Counted from the first letter of the stretch, positions 46,901 to 58,689 are shown. The stretch is DNA of 64,000 nucleotides from Anaeramoeba flamelloides (GCA_027625915.1 JANTQA010000047.1:3720001-3784000); one strand, 5' to 3'. Numbers and translations: made by a program. Notes: generated by a model not told the origin, from the sequence alone.

Positions 46901-47953
46901 GTTTCATTTTTTTTTTTTTTTTTTTTGCAAAGAACAAATTTCGACATCTTACACATTGTCTTTATTTCAGACACTTAAGGAAGAGAAACAACAAAATTTG
47001 TCGGTCTTTTTTTTTTTTATTCCCGGTAATTGGGTTTGTTGAAACCAATTGGCGAGCAAAATTTACTTTCAATAAAAAAGAAAATGAAGAAAAACAAATT
47101 ACCAAGCTTTGGTTCGCCTTTTTCAGTTAGCAACACATTGCTTGCTTTAATATCCCGATGAATTTTCTTTAGAGAATGCAAATATTCCAAACCTTTTAAA
47201 ATGGATTTTGCAACAGAAAGTGCTTGTTCTTCATTTAAAGTGACTTTCCCAATTTCAATTAAATCTAAAACAGATCCACCCCCGCAGTATTGCATTACAA
47301 TCTTTGTGATTTTTTTAAAGATTGTTAGTGTGTGTTTGTTATTTTTGTTGTGGTTTTGGGTTCAGTTAAAAAATAGTTTGTTAATGATCGAAATTATCAA
47401 TACTTGTTTTTTGGAAAACAGAAAAAAAGAAGATCCTGAGCAAAAAAAGAAAAAAAGAAAAGACGTTTTTCAAGTGAAAGTGAATGTGAATTTTACCCAA
47501 AGCTCATTTTGTTGAAAATAAGTGTCGTAGTATTTGACAATATACTCTTGTCTGCATTGTTTCATTATTGAAATCTCTTTGATCACAGATTCAAGATCCG
47601 CATCAATTGGAATTTTTTTGACAGCAACAACTTCACCAGTGGATTTGTGTACCGCCCTATAAACTTTTCCATACGCACTGGTTTTGTTTGAAGGCATTTC
47701 CAAGTTTGGATTTTGTGTTATCCATTTTTGTTAGACAAGGAATCCGTTTCAAAATTAGACATAAAAAAAAGAAGAAAAAAAAAAAAGAGATTTTAACCTG
47801 AGAAACTGTTTTTTTTGAAAGTCGGCAGACAAAAGTTAAAACAAGAGATTACCCATCACCAATTTTTGAAATTATTTGAAGTTCACAATTTACTTTTTCG
47901 TTACTGTTTCCATTAAAAAGCCATTTTTTTCGATTTTGAGAATATAAAGTCAT
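40969..47953 (-). CDS. Hippo/MST-type STE20 kinase with internal SARAH domain and long Lys/Glu/Arg-rich tail
   Basis: Exons: 47853-47953 (ATG), 47497-47677, 47103-47301, 46390-46724, [linker not placed], 43327-43472 and 40969-43173 (TAA). The first four give 272 residues: glycine loop IGDGAYGKVY 31-40, VAVKK 51-55, HRDIKASN 142-149, DFG 162-164, GTPYWMAPE 181-189 with the activation-loop Thr, and ELLQ at the end. 43327-43472 opens with IIKNAK and TLVDLI, matching HPFIKNAK..LRDLI after MST kinase domains. The last exon carries EHLDIKELNELHKK and EEEIRQIRIKYDQRLKVIRE, a SARAH domain (42805-42936), followed by about 610 residues rich in Lys, Ser and Asn with Arg-Glu/Lys-Glu repeats. Known: MST/Hippo kinases dimerise through SARAH and phosphorylate NDR/LATS kinases. 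Odd: SARAH normally lies at the C terminus. The linker needs 3n+1 nt; one candidate with an HPF motif lies at 44119-44136, but its donor is weak. Confidence 0.9.
42120..42490 (-). other. Arg/Lys/Glu repeat region of the Hippo-type kinase
   Basis: Codes for about 120 residues of alternating acidic and basic units (EREREREREK, EKKREKDKEK). ER/K sequences of this kind can form a stable single alpha-helix; that is inferred from composition. The plus strand of this segment is a CTTTTT/CTCTTT tract. Confidence 0.8.
42805..42936 (-). other. SARAH domain segment
   Basis: About 44 residues, with Tyr-x-His-Leu, Ile-Lys-Glu-Leu, Asp-x3-Glu-x-Glu-Ile, Ile-Arg-x-Lys-Tyr and Lys-Val-Ile at the positions of MST1/2 SARAH landmarks (YEFL, VEDL, MEQEIEEIRQKY, PIL). 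Confidence 0.8.
44885..45125. mobile_element. Imperfect foldback element
   Basis: GACTTTTAAAATAACAAAAA and GTGTAAAAGCTGTTTTATAA on the left are answered by TTTTTAAAGCAGCTTTACAC and GATTTTTGTTATTTTAACAT on the right; about 240 bp. Single copy noticed. Confidence 0.6.
45238..46130 (+). repeat. Dispersed repeat with nested MITE, copy 1 of 4
   Basis: Shares GTTTCTTAAAGTTCTATT, AATTCTAAAAATGAA and a GAATTAGATTTT..AA.AAGAA block with 50200-50650, 55070-55570 and 58690-59175, all in the same orientation. Here the family sequence is interrupted at 45469 by a CAGTCAGTT MITE. Confidence 0.7.
45469..45711. mobile_element. MITE with CAGTCAGTT-type ends, copy 3, nested
   Basis: Left GTCAGTTCCACTTTTAAGAC and right GTCTTAAAAGTGGAACTGAC, flanked by TA on both sides (45467-45468 and 45712-45713), which is the expected TA target-site duplication. 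It is inserted in the dispersed repeat 45238-46130. Confidence 0.8.
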
Positions 47954-49795
47954 AAAAGAAATCAATAAAAAAAAATGTTTCACATTTCCATTTATCTCGA
48001 TTTATGGCAAAAGGTTGGTATTGAATAATCTTAGATGCAAATTTGCTTTTTTTGTCAAAGATTTATTTGATTTTTTTCCTTAGGAAGGTAATAAAAATTG
48101 TAAAAAACATCTTTTTTATTTACATTCTCACGAAACAATAAAGATTTTAAAATATACAGCATGTGTTACTTTCAGATCCGAACTACTTTTGAGACTGTTA
48201 GAATTTCATTAGTGGGAAATTTTAAAAATAACGAAAAAAAATAGTAGGAGTTTATAGTTGAGTTATTTATTGAACAATTTGAATAAATTAACTTGCCAAA
48301 TTTACGAAATCTACCAAATATTAATTGCAAATTGAAAAAATAATCAGAAAAAACTCAATTTGAGAAGAAAAAAAATAAATTCAAAAATAGCCAAAATCTG
48401 TAAAAGTGTTGAAATTGATTGCCCGTATTATGGCCAAAATATGTGTTATTTTGAAATTTGTGTTAGAAATGTTTCAAATTTGATTGTATTTTCCAGTAAA
48501 ATAAAACTAACTTTTATACTGATTATTTATTAATAATCGATAATATAGTGATTTTGTGAAATTGTTTCCCCCTAAAATCACTTTTGGAGAGATCCTTTTA
48601 ACAATTAAAATTAAAAGTATGACTAGTTATGTTTTTCCAATTTCAATAAACAACGATTTAAATCAGAAAAATTCTGATCTGAAGAGTATTCACAAATAGA
48701 TTTTTGTTTCCAAATAAATTAACTTTATCTTTGCCGGTTTAATTTCTGAGAAGGTTTGACAAATTAATTGTGTCACGAGTTCTATTATTTTAAGATTACC
48801 ACGTCTGAGAATTACTTTCGAAAGATGAATTATAATTATGATTTGTCATTTTTTTTTTTGCGAAGTTGAGTTTGAAGGAAAGGTGTAAAAGACTGATAAT
48901 GGAGACTATTTATAATTTGTCAAAGATCCAAATAAGTAAAGTTCACAAACTGTACTACCTAAGGTACTCTTTTGAAAGTTGGTTGCAAGATTTATTTAAT
49001 AGTTTTAGAAACATTTTGATTTTATAATGTTTTTTTTTATTATGAGAATAAAGTTCGAGTTTTTATAACAAAGGCAGAAAGATCAAACTAAAATTAACTT
49101 AAAAAAACAAAATTACCGCCACCACAGTTCATATTTTTACTTTTGGTGTACCTATAAAAGTTGTACAATTTATTCACAACTTGAAAATATTTAAAATTCA
49201 ACTGGAAAAGTTGAATTTTTCATTTTTGATCTGATCGAATAAACTTTATTTTCAGAATCAAAATTTCGGACTTCAAGAAATCACCAAATAACCGATTACT
49301 TTTTGAACAAATAAAGCTTAATTAACACCCCTTTTCAAAATAAGGGAAAACTTTTTTATTCCACTAATCATCTTAAGGACTATGTTTTTTGGGCGAAAAC
49401 AGTGGGGTATTGATGATAAAAACCCTCTTGAAGGAGTTTCATAATCTCAGTTAAATTTATCCGCCGAGTATTTCTTTTACATTATAAAGTGAAATTATAA
49501 CAATTTTACCTTTCTTAGAGATCCAGTGAGATCCTACCAAAATTTTATTTTACCAATTTTAGAATTATAATTTCTAATCTTTAAAACACAAAATTATCTC
49601 CCAAAACTTCCAAGATATTGTTTTTAGCCACTTTTTCAAGTTTGAACTGTTTTCGAATTTGAACTTTTTCTTGAAAATCCCTTAAAGTCATTTTTTAAAA
49701 ATCCAAAATCAAAGATCGAATTTGAAAAATTTTTTTTTTCAAGTTTTTGTTGATTTTTGATTTTGAAATTAGTAATTTTTTTGTCCAATTTCTTC

Positions 49796-49872
49796 ATAAT
49801 GAAAATTCTTTTTGAGAAATGAGTGTAAAATAACACAACAAGTAAACACCGTATTGGGTGGGATGATAGTCC
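49796..49872. repeat. Dispersed repeat fragment, copy 2 of 2
   Basis: Partner of 61-135 in the same orientation. Confidence 0.6.
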
Positions 49873-50199
49873 AAACCATTTTGCCTGATTGATTTTGTTT
49901 TTTTGTTGTTCTGTGTTTTGAAAAGGAGAAAAGTATTATTTGTTAGTTTATTTAGAGAGAAAAATCCAATTTTAGAGGGGTTTTTGGATATCTCATCCAA
50001 CTAAAATCATTCTTATAAATCATTTGATAGTTGTCAAAGTTGTAAAGAATAAAATTCTTTTCTGTCCTATTTAAATTAGTAATAGTGTACTCAGGGAATG
50101 TTAGGAATCAAAAAAAATGATCCAAATGAGTAAGTTTTTTCAATTCCTTAATTATCTAAAAGTCAAATTCTTCCTAAGTGTACCGTTGTCAAAATAATT

Positions 50200-50650
50200 G
50201 GTCTAGAAAAGTCTAATCCGCGTTTCAAAATATAAAGAGTGTTTTTTTTTTTGTTTTAATAGACCCAGAGATTAACTGATCAAAAAAATAACAATAAACT
50301 CTAAATAAATATGGTTGGTTTCTTAAAGTTCTATTTTAAAAGAAAATTCAAAAAATTAAGGATCAAATTGGAAATTTTATCTCTAAAAATAGAGTAAAAT
50401 AATATGTATAATTTTTGATCATTAAAAAAACAAAAAAATTCTAAAAAACAGAGAAATGACGAAATATTTTCAACAAATTGTATTAACAATTGTTAATTTA
50501 CTTTAGAAATCAAGAAGTTTGCGTTAAAAATTAATTCGAACTTATGTACACTACTTGTTAGCGAATTATGTATCTCATTGTATAAATACGAGAGATAAAA
50601 CACCAATTTCATTTTGAAACACTTATATAGTTGTTAGGAATACATAATTT
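50200..50650 (+). repeat. Dispersed repeat, copy 2 of 4
   Basis: Uninterrupted homologue of 45238-46130: the sequence runs straight through where that copy holds the MITE (TCTCTAAAAATAGAG). Confidence 0.65.
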
Positions 50651-51649
50651 TGTGTACTATAGCAACGTTGAAATTCTCTTTTTTGATTTTTTGAAAATTT
50701 AACTTTGATTTAGAGTACCGGCAATACCCCATTATCATTTTTATTCTCGATTCAGATATCCAAAATGCTTTCAAAAGGGTTATTTTAATATTTAGTACAT
50801 ACCTATCAGAAAAGATCTTAATTTTTAATAATAATTTAAGACTTTTTTAATTCCCAAAAAGAATTAAATTTATTATATTTTTACAAATAGAAAATACAAA
50901 TAACCATTTAGATCATTAGTAAAATTACTAAATTACAGGAAGAACAACTAATATCTTCAATTAAGAAATTTTGATTTTTTTGAATTACATTTATTGAACC
51001 ATTAGATAATTATTTTAATATATTCAGAAGTTTCCCAACAATTTTTAGAATTTATTAAAATTTAAAGATAATAATTAAGAAAAGTTGTTTGAAATCTAAG
51101 CCTTTTGTTTTTAATTTTTTCAACATTTTCTCACCCAATTTGAATATATATCAACCATTCTCCAAATATACGAACAAGATCATACATTATTTGGGAAAGA
51201 AACACCTTATATAAACATTAAATAATAGTGGTATATACAAACATAGGTCATTTTTTCTCTAATTTAGGAAATTATTGATTCTATATCTCTTTTAAATTTA
51301 ACAATAGGGATACCCAATAAATACAGAATACATACCAAAACGATTTTATTATTAATGTTTATTTTAATGATTATGATCATATATTATTCTATTAAAATAA
51401 ATTTTTTCAATTTGTCATTTTTTATAAGGCATTTACTATCAAATATATGATTTTTTTTTATTTTTTTTTATGGGATTTGGTTGGAGTATAATTTACATTG
51501 TAAGGTAAACAAATAAGCACATTTACAAAAATATAAGGACCACCCCTTTTTTGCCACATTATAGTTTTTTAGCCACCCACGAAATATTAATTTTATGCCA
51601 GACATTCCAATAGCATCTATTCAATCATTTAAATGATTCTACTTTTTAG

Positions 51650-51825
51650 GTAGAAACTTTTAATTTAATTTAAGATATAATAAAAATCCCAAATTAAGGT
51701 ACAACATTTAGACTCTAATAAAATAATTTGTTTAAAAAAATAAATCTGAAAAATATATACCTTAATTTGAGATCTTTTTTAACCTTAAAATTCGTTAAAA
51801 AAATGCAATTTAAAGTAGAAACTGT
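51650..51825. mobile_element. Decayed MITE, copy 4
   Basis: GTAGAAACTTTTAATTTAAT at the left and AATTTAAAGTAGAAACTG at the right, with an internal CCCAAATTAAGGTACAA block as in the better copies. Diverged ends suggest an old insertion. Confidence 0.5.
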
Positions 51826-52079
51826 TATAAATATGATGAGATTTGGATATAGCTTCTAATTTTTATCAAAAAAAAGAAAAAGGACAAATTAAAGTCTTTT
51901 TCAGTCAAATAGGTCCAGTTTTATTGAGTAAATAGAATAAATTCTATGAGTTTAATTCATTATTCTTTTTAAACTAAAATTTGAATTTTTAGATTAAAAT
52001 CATTTTTTTTTATTTGGTAATTATTTTTTGTTTTTTTAGTTCATTTTGCTCTGTATTTTGCTATTTTTTTTTTTTTTTG

Positions 52080-52440
52080 AATTAATTTGAAAAAAAACTG
52101 TTTGAAAAACCTTATTAACTTTAAGAAAAGTTATGCTTTGTGTGTTCTTTTAAAATTCATACATTTAAAAGTCAAAAATCTTATTTTCAACAATTTTAAT
52201 TTCCTAAAGAAATTGAAGATTTTGAATGAGAAATTTCAACGAATGGGTGCTAATTTTTTTTTTTAAATTGAGTTATTTTTTATGAAATTTATGGTTTGTT
52301 CAGGGTTTTCTTTTATGATTATCGACTCTTATATGAAGATTATTATTTCTCATATTTCTAAATAATCTTAGTTTGGTTGATTCTTACAAAATAAAGCAAC
52401 CTTTTCATTTTAGACTGGGATCCTTTCAGTGAAATGGGGT
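52080..52440 (+). repeat. Dispersed repeat, copy 2 of 2
   Basis: Partner of 6780-7165; ends at TGGGATCCT just before the element with GTGAATCGACCTCGATT ends. Confidence 0.6.
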
Positions 52441-53165
52441 TGATTTAAAAAATAAACAGTGAATCGACCTCGATTAAAAATTTACGGTTTATTTTTCCTC
52501 TATTTGGAATTAATTTGTTATATTTATAAAGAGAAGAATGGTTATGTGAGTTTCTTCTATTTAAAGTTCTGATCATTAAAGTATGGAAAGTTTTTTTTTT
52601 ACCTCAAAATGTTGTTCTGCAATTTTAAATTTTTAGTGCTTCTTCATTAGGTAATATATCCTCTTATATTGGAACTATTTCAAAACTAAAGCAATATTTA
52701 AAGAGGTGTTTTGTTATAGCTGTTGTTGGGTGTGAGTTTTGGAGATCATTTATATTGTCTCTCTTTGAAAATTACCTTTCTTTTGATTTTTTTATTTGTC
52801 AAAAATTACTTTGATTTTTAAAAAGTTTTTAATTTGACAAATAAAGTTAAAAATTGCAAAAGAGATAAATAAAATACTCAAAATGAATTCAACCTTGATG
52901 AAATTGAATTAATATATAAAAAAGAATTATTTCAGATATCTAAGAATACTTATTATTGGATTTTTTTTAGATTGTAGAATGGGATTATTTTCACTATAAA
53001 ACACCTTTATTTAATATTTTGAAGAGCTGATAGATCTTACATTTTTCTTCTTATAATAATAGTAGTATTTGGGATAACAAAATCAAATATAGAATTTTAT
53101 CAAAGATGGCTCATTATTAAAGAATTGACAAAAAAAATCGAGGTCGATTCACTCTTTTGATATTT
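52440..53165. mobile_element. Candidate DNA element with GTGAATCGACCTCGATT terminal repeats
   Basis: GTGAATCGACCTCGATT at 52459-52475 is repeated exactly as its reverse complement at 53136-53152; the A-rich DNA just outside also corresponds on both sides. The 660 bp between have no readable frame. A 17-bp perfect match with this GC content is unlikely by chance here. Confidence 0.5.
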
Positions 53166-53393
53166 ATTTTTTTTTTAAGAAACTCGATTTCGTTTACCCA
53201 TTCCAGTAAAAAAAAATAAATTATAATGACACAAATGATAGAAAGCTACAGAAAAAAAAAATTTTAAAATGATAATATGTTACCAATAATGATGAAAAAA
53301 AAAAACATTTTATCAGGAACTTAAAAAAAATGATACAATTAATAAAAAAACAACAAAAAATGGAAAAAATTTAAACAGTAACTATTAATTTTT

Positions 53394-53585
53394 TTAGAAG
53401 TTTGATTTTGAAGAAGAAGTATTAATAAAAGTTATACCACCAGTCAACTGATTTGAAAGTAAAAACATACCTGTAATAATCCAAATTATATATCTAATAA
53501 AAAGGCCCCTTCCAATTGAAACAACAAAAATACCCCAACCAAAGTGTTTTTTAAAAGAATTTAACAAAAAGATCCCAATTTCAAA
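53394..53585 (-). CDS. Last exon of a small membrane protein, COPI-associated/Tvp15-like
   Basis: After acceptor TAATAAG the frame runs 63 residues to a TAA: FEIGIFLLNSFKKHFGWG, then IFVVSIGRGLFIRYIIWIIT and GMFLLSNQLTGG, with a polar tail (NTSSSKSNF). The order Phe-Glu, aromatic-Gly, Gly-Arg-Gly-Leu-Phe and a terminal hydrophobic helix resembles the end of the COPI-associated (Tvp15) four-TM family, where E-F..YFGFL..LGRGLFY is typical. These proteins sit in the Golgi. Upstream exons were not placed with confidence; a candidate at 53652-53694 (RFPMIFVLQNV, donor GTAAAA, phase 0) would join in frame. Coding reality is likely; family call is tentative. Confidence 0.5.
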   Translation of the reverse strand, partial: FEIGIFLLNSFKKHFGWGIFVVSIGRGLFIRYIIWIITGMFLLSNQLTGGITFINTSSSKSNF

Positions 53586-56069
53586 CTTATTAGAAAGTTT
53601 TATTCAACTAAAATGAAAAAAGATTTTCAACCACTTTATCTTATATTTTACAACATTTTGCAAGACAAAGATCATTGGAAATCTTATATTGAGTCTTTAA
53701 TAGACCCACATAAAAACAAAAGCTACTTTACATAATTTGTACATTTTATTTTTTTTTAATTTGAACTATGATAAAAAAAATTTTTTTTGAAACATTTTAT
53801 TACCTATTTTGAAAATTAATTAAAGGTACAAATAAATCAAAAAATTGTATTTATTATATTTGGAGTGATAAAACTACTTTTTCTCTATTTACGACGATTG
53901 GTAACCCTTTTAAGAAATAATTTCAAAGAATCACATATTTTTTATCACTCATAAATGATAAGATAAACAGCTAGTTATTTTAATTTAAAATATAAGAGAC
54001 ATTGTATATTTATTTTTATAATTAGACAATTCAGATTTTTAATCTTTTTTTTTAAGTTGAAATCTGTTCTGTCTTAATTCAATTGAACCAATAAAAAAAA
54101 ATATTTATTCTTATTTTTTTGATTTCTAAAATCAAATAAAAAATTATGATCACCTTTTTAAAGATTTCTGTTCTCCGAAAATTTAGTATATAATACAAAT
54201 AATATATAAAACTTAAAGAAAAGCCCCATAATAATTACCACAATTCAAAATAATAGAATAGAACTTCCAATTTTACCCAATTCTTTTAAATTCTCAAAAA
54301 CAACCAAACAATACTATACTACAGTATATATTACTTAAATGAAATAAAAAATTTTATATATTAATTAGGAAATGTTAACATTAACTTCGATTTTTCCACA
54401 AGAAATGTATTGAAAAATAGTTGAAATTATTTAAAGAACAAACAAAAAATAGTTATATGCAGTGTGTATTTTAAACAAGTCTTTACTTTTTTTGGAATCA
54501 AAAAATATCCCCTCTTACTTAAGACACTTTTTGAAATAAAGAACAATTTTAAAAAAAAAATCAAAAAAGCCGATTTTAAAAGATTGGTTCTTCTTTATAT
54601 TCATAAATTGAAAAGGACTAAAGAATATTTTATCTAACATTTGGAATAACTTACCCTATTACTATTTATAAATATTTTGCAATTCATTTTTTATTTCAAA
54701 TTTACTTTTCAAAATTTTGTTTTAAAATATTTTTATCAAAAAACGCCAAAACTAAGGATACTATTTCCAAAAACCAAATAAAATCTGAAATATTAGAAAT
54801 TAAATAAAAACTACCAAAATTTTGATTCAAAGCTAGAGAGAATATTTTTTAAAAAAATTAAAGGCAAAATTACTAATTATTATAGTTTTTTATCTTTTCA
54901 TAGAAAAAAAGAAAAAAATAAAATCAAACAAATTATTTCCACTGGATTTATTTTTTCAAAAAATGTGTTATTTAAAAAATATCATGTTTTCTTCACGGAT
55001 CTATCCCAAAATTAAATGAATTAAATGAAAAAAATTTAATTAAAACTCATTTTAGAAAACACAAACAAACGATAGTACTATTGACAAAATAATTGGTGAA
55101 GATTAGTAAAATCTATGTTTCAAAATAGAATGTGTGTTTTTTTATTTATAGTTGACCTCTACATTAATCCATCAAATAAAACAAAATAAACTATAAGTAA
55201 ATATGTATTGATATTTTAAAGTTCTATTATTTCGAAAGAAATTCTAAAAATGAAAAGATCAAAATAAGAATTTTTTTTTTAAAAATATATAAAAAATTGA
55301 AAACATTTTGAAAAATTTTGTGAATATTATGAAAAATTTGAAACAATACCGAGATCAGAATTGAAATTTACTTAAAATTACAAGGAGTTGACTTTAAAAA
55401 ATGATTTTTTGAGCTTGGTATACTATTGGTTTCTGATTAGATTTTAAATTTGAATAAGAAGAAAAAAAAAGATCAGATATTATTTTGAAACATCGACATC
55501 TGGTTTATGTCAACTGTTTTTCGGATTACATTAAAATTGATTAACTAGAGCCAATTAATATCAATATTTTCAAAAGTTACTAATTGAGATTTATTTTTAA
55601 GGAGTGTGTTTCCAAAAAGGGTCTGAAATTGAAAAGTCAAAAATAATTTTGCAACTTCTTTTAATACCTAAAAGCCCAACATAATCAAAATTAGGTGTCC
55701 CACAAAGCTTTCTTACTAGATGAAAAATTTTAAGATCAAAATAAAAACCAGAAGACATTTCCTAATTGAAATAATCAATTTTTCTCTTTAGAAGGTGATT
55801 ATCTTTTCACAATTTGACCTTTTATGTTTTTTTTTTTTTTTTTGGAAGTTCTTGATCAATAATTAAATTTCTTAAAATGTAAGGTACCTATTCAAACCAA
55901 AAAGAAACAAATAGTTGGATTAACAAAGATTTCCAAATTGCTTATAATTTGAACAAAACAAAAATTACGAATACATAAATCTTGATTGTTTTTTTATCTT
56001 TTTTCAAAAATTGGAGAAGTGTTGAGGAATGTCTCCACATTCTTTTTGGCGGAAAATAGACCAATTTAA
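53586..56069. other. Gene-less stretch, probably introns and spacer
   Basis: Upstream exons of the minus-strand membrane protein should lie here. A dispersed repeat copy is at 55070-55570. Nothing else supportable. Confidence 0.4.
55070..55570 (+). repeat. Dispersed repeat, copy 3 of 4
   Basis: Same orientation as 45238-46130 and 50200-50650, sharing AAAGTTCTATTATT, GAAATTCTAAAAATGAA and AAGAAGAAAAAAAA blocks. Confidence 0.65.
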
Positions 56070-56676
56070 ATGCTATTCGAAACATTTTCTTTTTTTTCCC
56101 TTTTTTTGAATCTGTTTGATTGGGAATTGTCTTCTAAATTTGATATGAAACCAGAATTCTATAAATTACTTTGGTCATTTGGAAAATTCCTTCATAAGCA
56201 CACAAGGCTCGAGAAATTGTTTCGTATTAATGTACTACTCCAGGGTTTTTTTGATAAACATTTCCATGATGAAAATAAACACTTGCCACAAGCGAAAAAA
56301 TATTTAGATTTAATTATCCTTATGTTCATACAGAATGGTGCCTTGTTACACCCACTCTCCAAAAAAAAGAAATATTCTCGGGCCTACTCTGATAGTAGGA
56401 ATCAAAAGATCTCAAGAAAATTTTATTTAAGCCAAGCTTGGTCGGATCTCTTTAAACAAAATTATTATGATCGATTTCTTGAAATGAAATGTGTTGAATA
56501 TGAGGAAATTGACAAAAAAGAAAAGCAAAAAGCAAAGAAAGAGAAATTTCGTTCAAAATTCAAAGCCAAATTGCTAAAATTAGAGGATTACTCATCACTC
56601 AACCCAATCGAAAACTCAAGAGCAAACAGAACCATTGGTGTTTTAGGCTTTAAAATAATCAAGCTTTTACAAAAAC
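56070..56676 (+). CDS. Possible RGS-domain protein, 5' exon
   Basis: ATG-initiated frame with donor GTAAAATTTTC after the Lys-Leu-Leu-Gln-Lys codons; without splicing it would run to 56717. The order FGKFLHKH, LEKLFRINVLLQGFFD, AKKYLDLIILMFIQNGA, LSQAWSDLF and YYDRFLEMKCVEY resembles the RGS fold (F..FL.., EENL.FW.EV..F, A..IY..FI..GA, FD.AQ..I, DSYPRFL..Y). Known: RGS domains speed GTP hydrolysis by G-alpha subunits. The C-terminal part is Lys-rich (KKEKQKAKKEKFRSK). The phase-1 donor would fit the acceptor at 60388 (C + AT), so the broken Lys/Asn-rich region there may be its 3' part; that is speculation. No enzymatic motif is visible. The exon is probably real; the domain call is tentative. 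Confidence 0.45.
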
Positions 56677-57455
56677 GTAAAATTTTCACTTTTGAGATTA
56701 TTTTTTGTCATTTTTAATTATTTCGAAAAAGTTATTTTGAAGAAAGTTTTGGAGATAAGAAAATCTCAATCTGCACACCTCTTTTGTTAAAATCCACTTT
56801 CAATATTTTTTTTTAAACAAAATTACTACTCGAAAAATAAGTAAACTCAAAAGAAATGTAAAACACTTTTCAATATTTTCAACTCGAAGAAAAAAATCAC
56901 TGATCTTTCTTTTTGAAATTTTGACATTTAATTAAAAACTTTTATAACAAATGAGAATATTTTAATTTTTTTCTCTTTTAGTTAATTTTTTAGTTTAAAG
57001 AGTTGAAAAAAATACTTGGTAAAAACAGTTTCATTGTGTAAAACTCTAAAAATGATCCTTTTCTCAAAAACGGAAAAATTTTTTCCCTTTCACTTTTATG
57101 AAAAAACAAATTTCAGATTCTAAGTTCGACATAACTACTACTTCAATTATCATATAAACCTTGAATAAGAAGTGTTTATTCACAACATAATCAACACTCA
57201 AGTTCTTAAAAATCTTGAGACTGATGTATTTATTGTTTTTAATAGTATAGCGATTTTTAAAAGTCTCTAGTCTAAAAAAAAAGGTCTATTTTGGGGTAAA
57301 AAATTTTAAATGGATGCGACAATGAATTTTCTTTAAATCCAACTTTGGGATATTTTTTTGAATAGATAATAAAAAATAGTTTTGATAAACACTCTTGCCA
57401 TCTAAAAAAAAACCAATTAAAGAAAAAAAATAACTGATGATAAATATTGAAAGTG

Positions 57456-57820
57456 TTGTAGAGTATCGTTAAGTGCCTAGGTTTTCTTGAGGTTTTCTGT
57501 TTTATCTTTGAAGTCTTCTAGGTTTTTTTGAGGTTTTCTATTTTATATAGAAAATCTCAAGATTTTCTGTTTATTTCAAAAAGAAAAAAAAACCCTAAGG
57601 AAAATCTATTGATTTTATAAATAAATCGAAAACTTTGGAAAGATTAACCACTATTTCACAGAATTCAAACGAATAGAGTAAAATCAACCATTTTACTCAA
57701 TTCGTTAAAATTCTGGAAAGCCTAACCGCGGTTTATTTTACTTTTTGAAATAAATCTAAAATTAAAAAATTTTCGGTTTCTTTCTTAAATTAAAAAAAAA
57801 ACAACGACACCCATTCTATA
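57456..57820. mobile_element. Composite multi-hairpin element, copy 4
   Basis: Begins TAAGTGCCTAGGTTTTCTTG and contains inverted modules CAGAATTCAAACGAATAGAG / TTCGTTAAAATTCTGG and a TTTTGAAATAAA module; more diverged than copies 1 and 2 and in inverted order, ending near AACGACACCC. Confidence 0.7.
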
Positions 57821-58002
57821 AAGAAAATCGAAAATTTTGGATTAAAGATTTAATTCAAATTAATACAAATAAAAAGAATATATTTTTTTTTTAATTTCCA
57901 AAATAAAGAATCATTATTTATTTTGTCATTAGTTAATGATAAACTGAATTATTATTGAATTTTAGGTTAATTACAAAAATTTAAATAAACCTAATGGAAG
58001 TG

Positions 58003-58245
58003 TCCATCAAGTGCCGTATAGTGCCGCCAAGTTTCTAGCTTTTCCAAAATTCAAAAGAATAGAGAAAAATCTTTGATTTTGCTCAATCCTTTTAAATTAA
58101 AAAAAAACCTAAAGGCGCTTTTCTTGAGTTTTTCTGTTTTTTTGTAAAATATATCGATTTTCGTAACGTTTTTTTGAGTTATTGAAATAAACCGAAAATT
58201 TCTTAAATTTTCTGTTTATTACAAAAATTAAAAAAAACCTAACTG
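58003..58245. mobile_element. Composite multi-hairpin element, copy 5
   Basis: Starts CATCAAGTGCCGTATAGTGC, contains CTTTTCCAAAATTCAAAAGA paired with CTCAATCCTTTTAAATT, a TTTCTTGAGTTTTTCTG arm and a module GTTATTGAAATAAACCG / TTTATTACAAAAATTAAAAA, and ends AAAAAACCTAACTG. Confidence 0.7.
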
Positions 58246-58689
58246 AAAAATCAAATACAAAATTATTTTTTTTAATTTATACAAATAAATAATTCTTTAA
58301 AAGTCAAAATAATTGATTATCCATTTGAAAGATATTTATCAGATTTAAAACACTTTGAAAATATAATATTAGAAATTCTTAACTCTGAAAAAAAAATTTT
58401 TCAAATTTTTTACTATTAAAAATTGAAAAAAAATATTACTGTAACATTAGATTTTCCAATATTATTTGTAAAATATCTTTAAAAATAATTTTCGATCAAA
58501 TAACTTCTATTTGCTAACAGTGTTTATTATAAAAGAAGTTATTAAAAAGTATAAAATTAGCAAATTTTTAATTTTTTTTTTGAAAAATTTTTCAATGATT
58601 GTGTTTCAATAATTTTATCAAAATAACATCGACAGACTTGTATAACCCATTTTTCATATTTAAAAAGCTATTTTTCTTATTTCTACAAG

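Larger units (their letters stand above)
47954..53393. other. Long gene-less stretch
   Basis: No supportable exon in 5.4 kb. It contains the kinase promoter at its left end, a repeat shared with position 61 (49796-49872), a dispersed repeat (50200-50650), a decayed MITE (51650-51825), a repeat shared with the DHHC intron (52080-52440) and an element with 17-bp perfect terminal inverted repeats (52440-53165). Confidence 0.5.
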
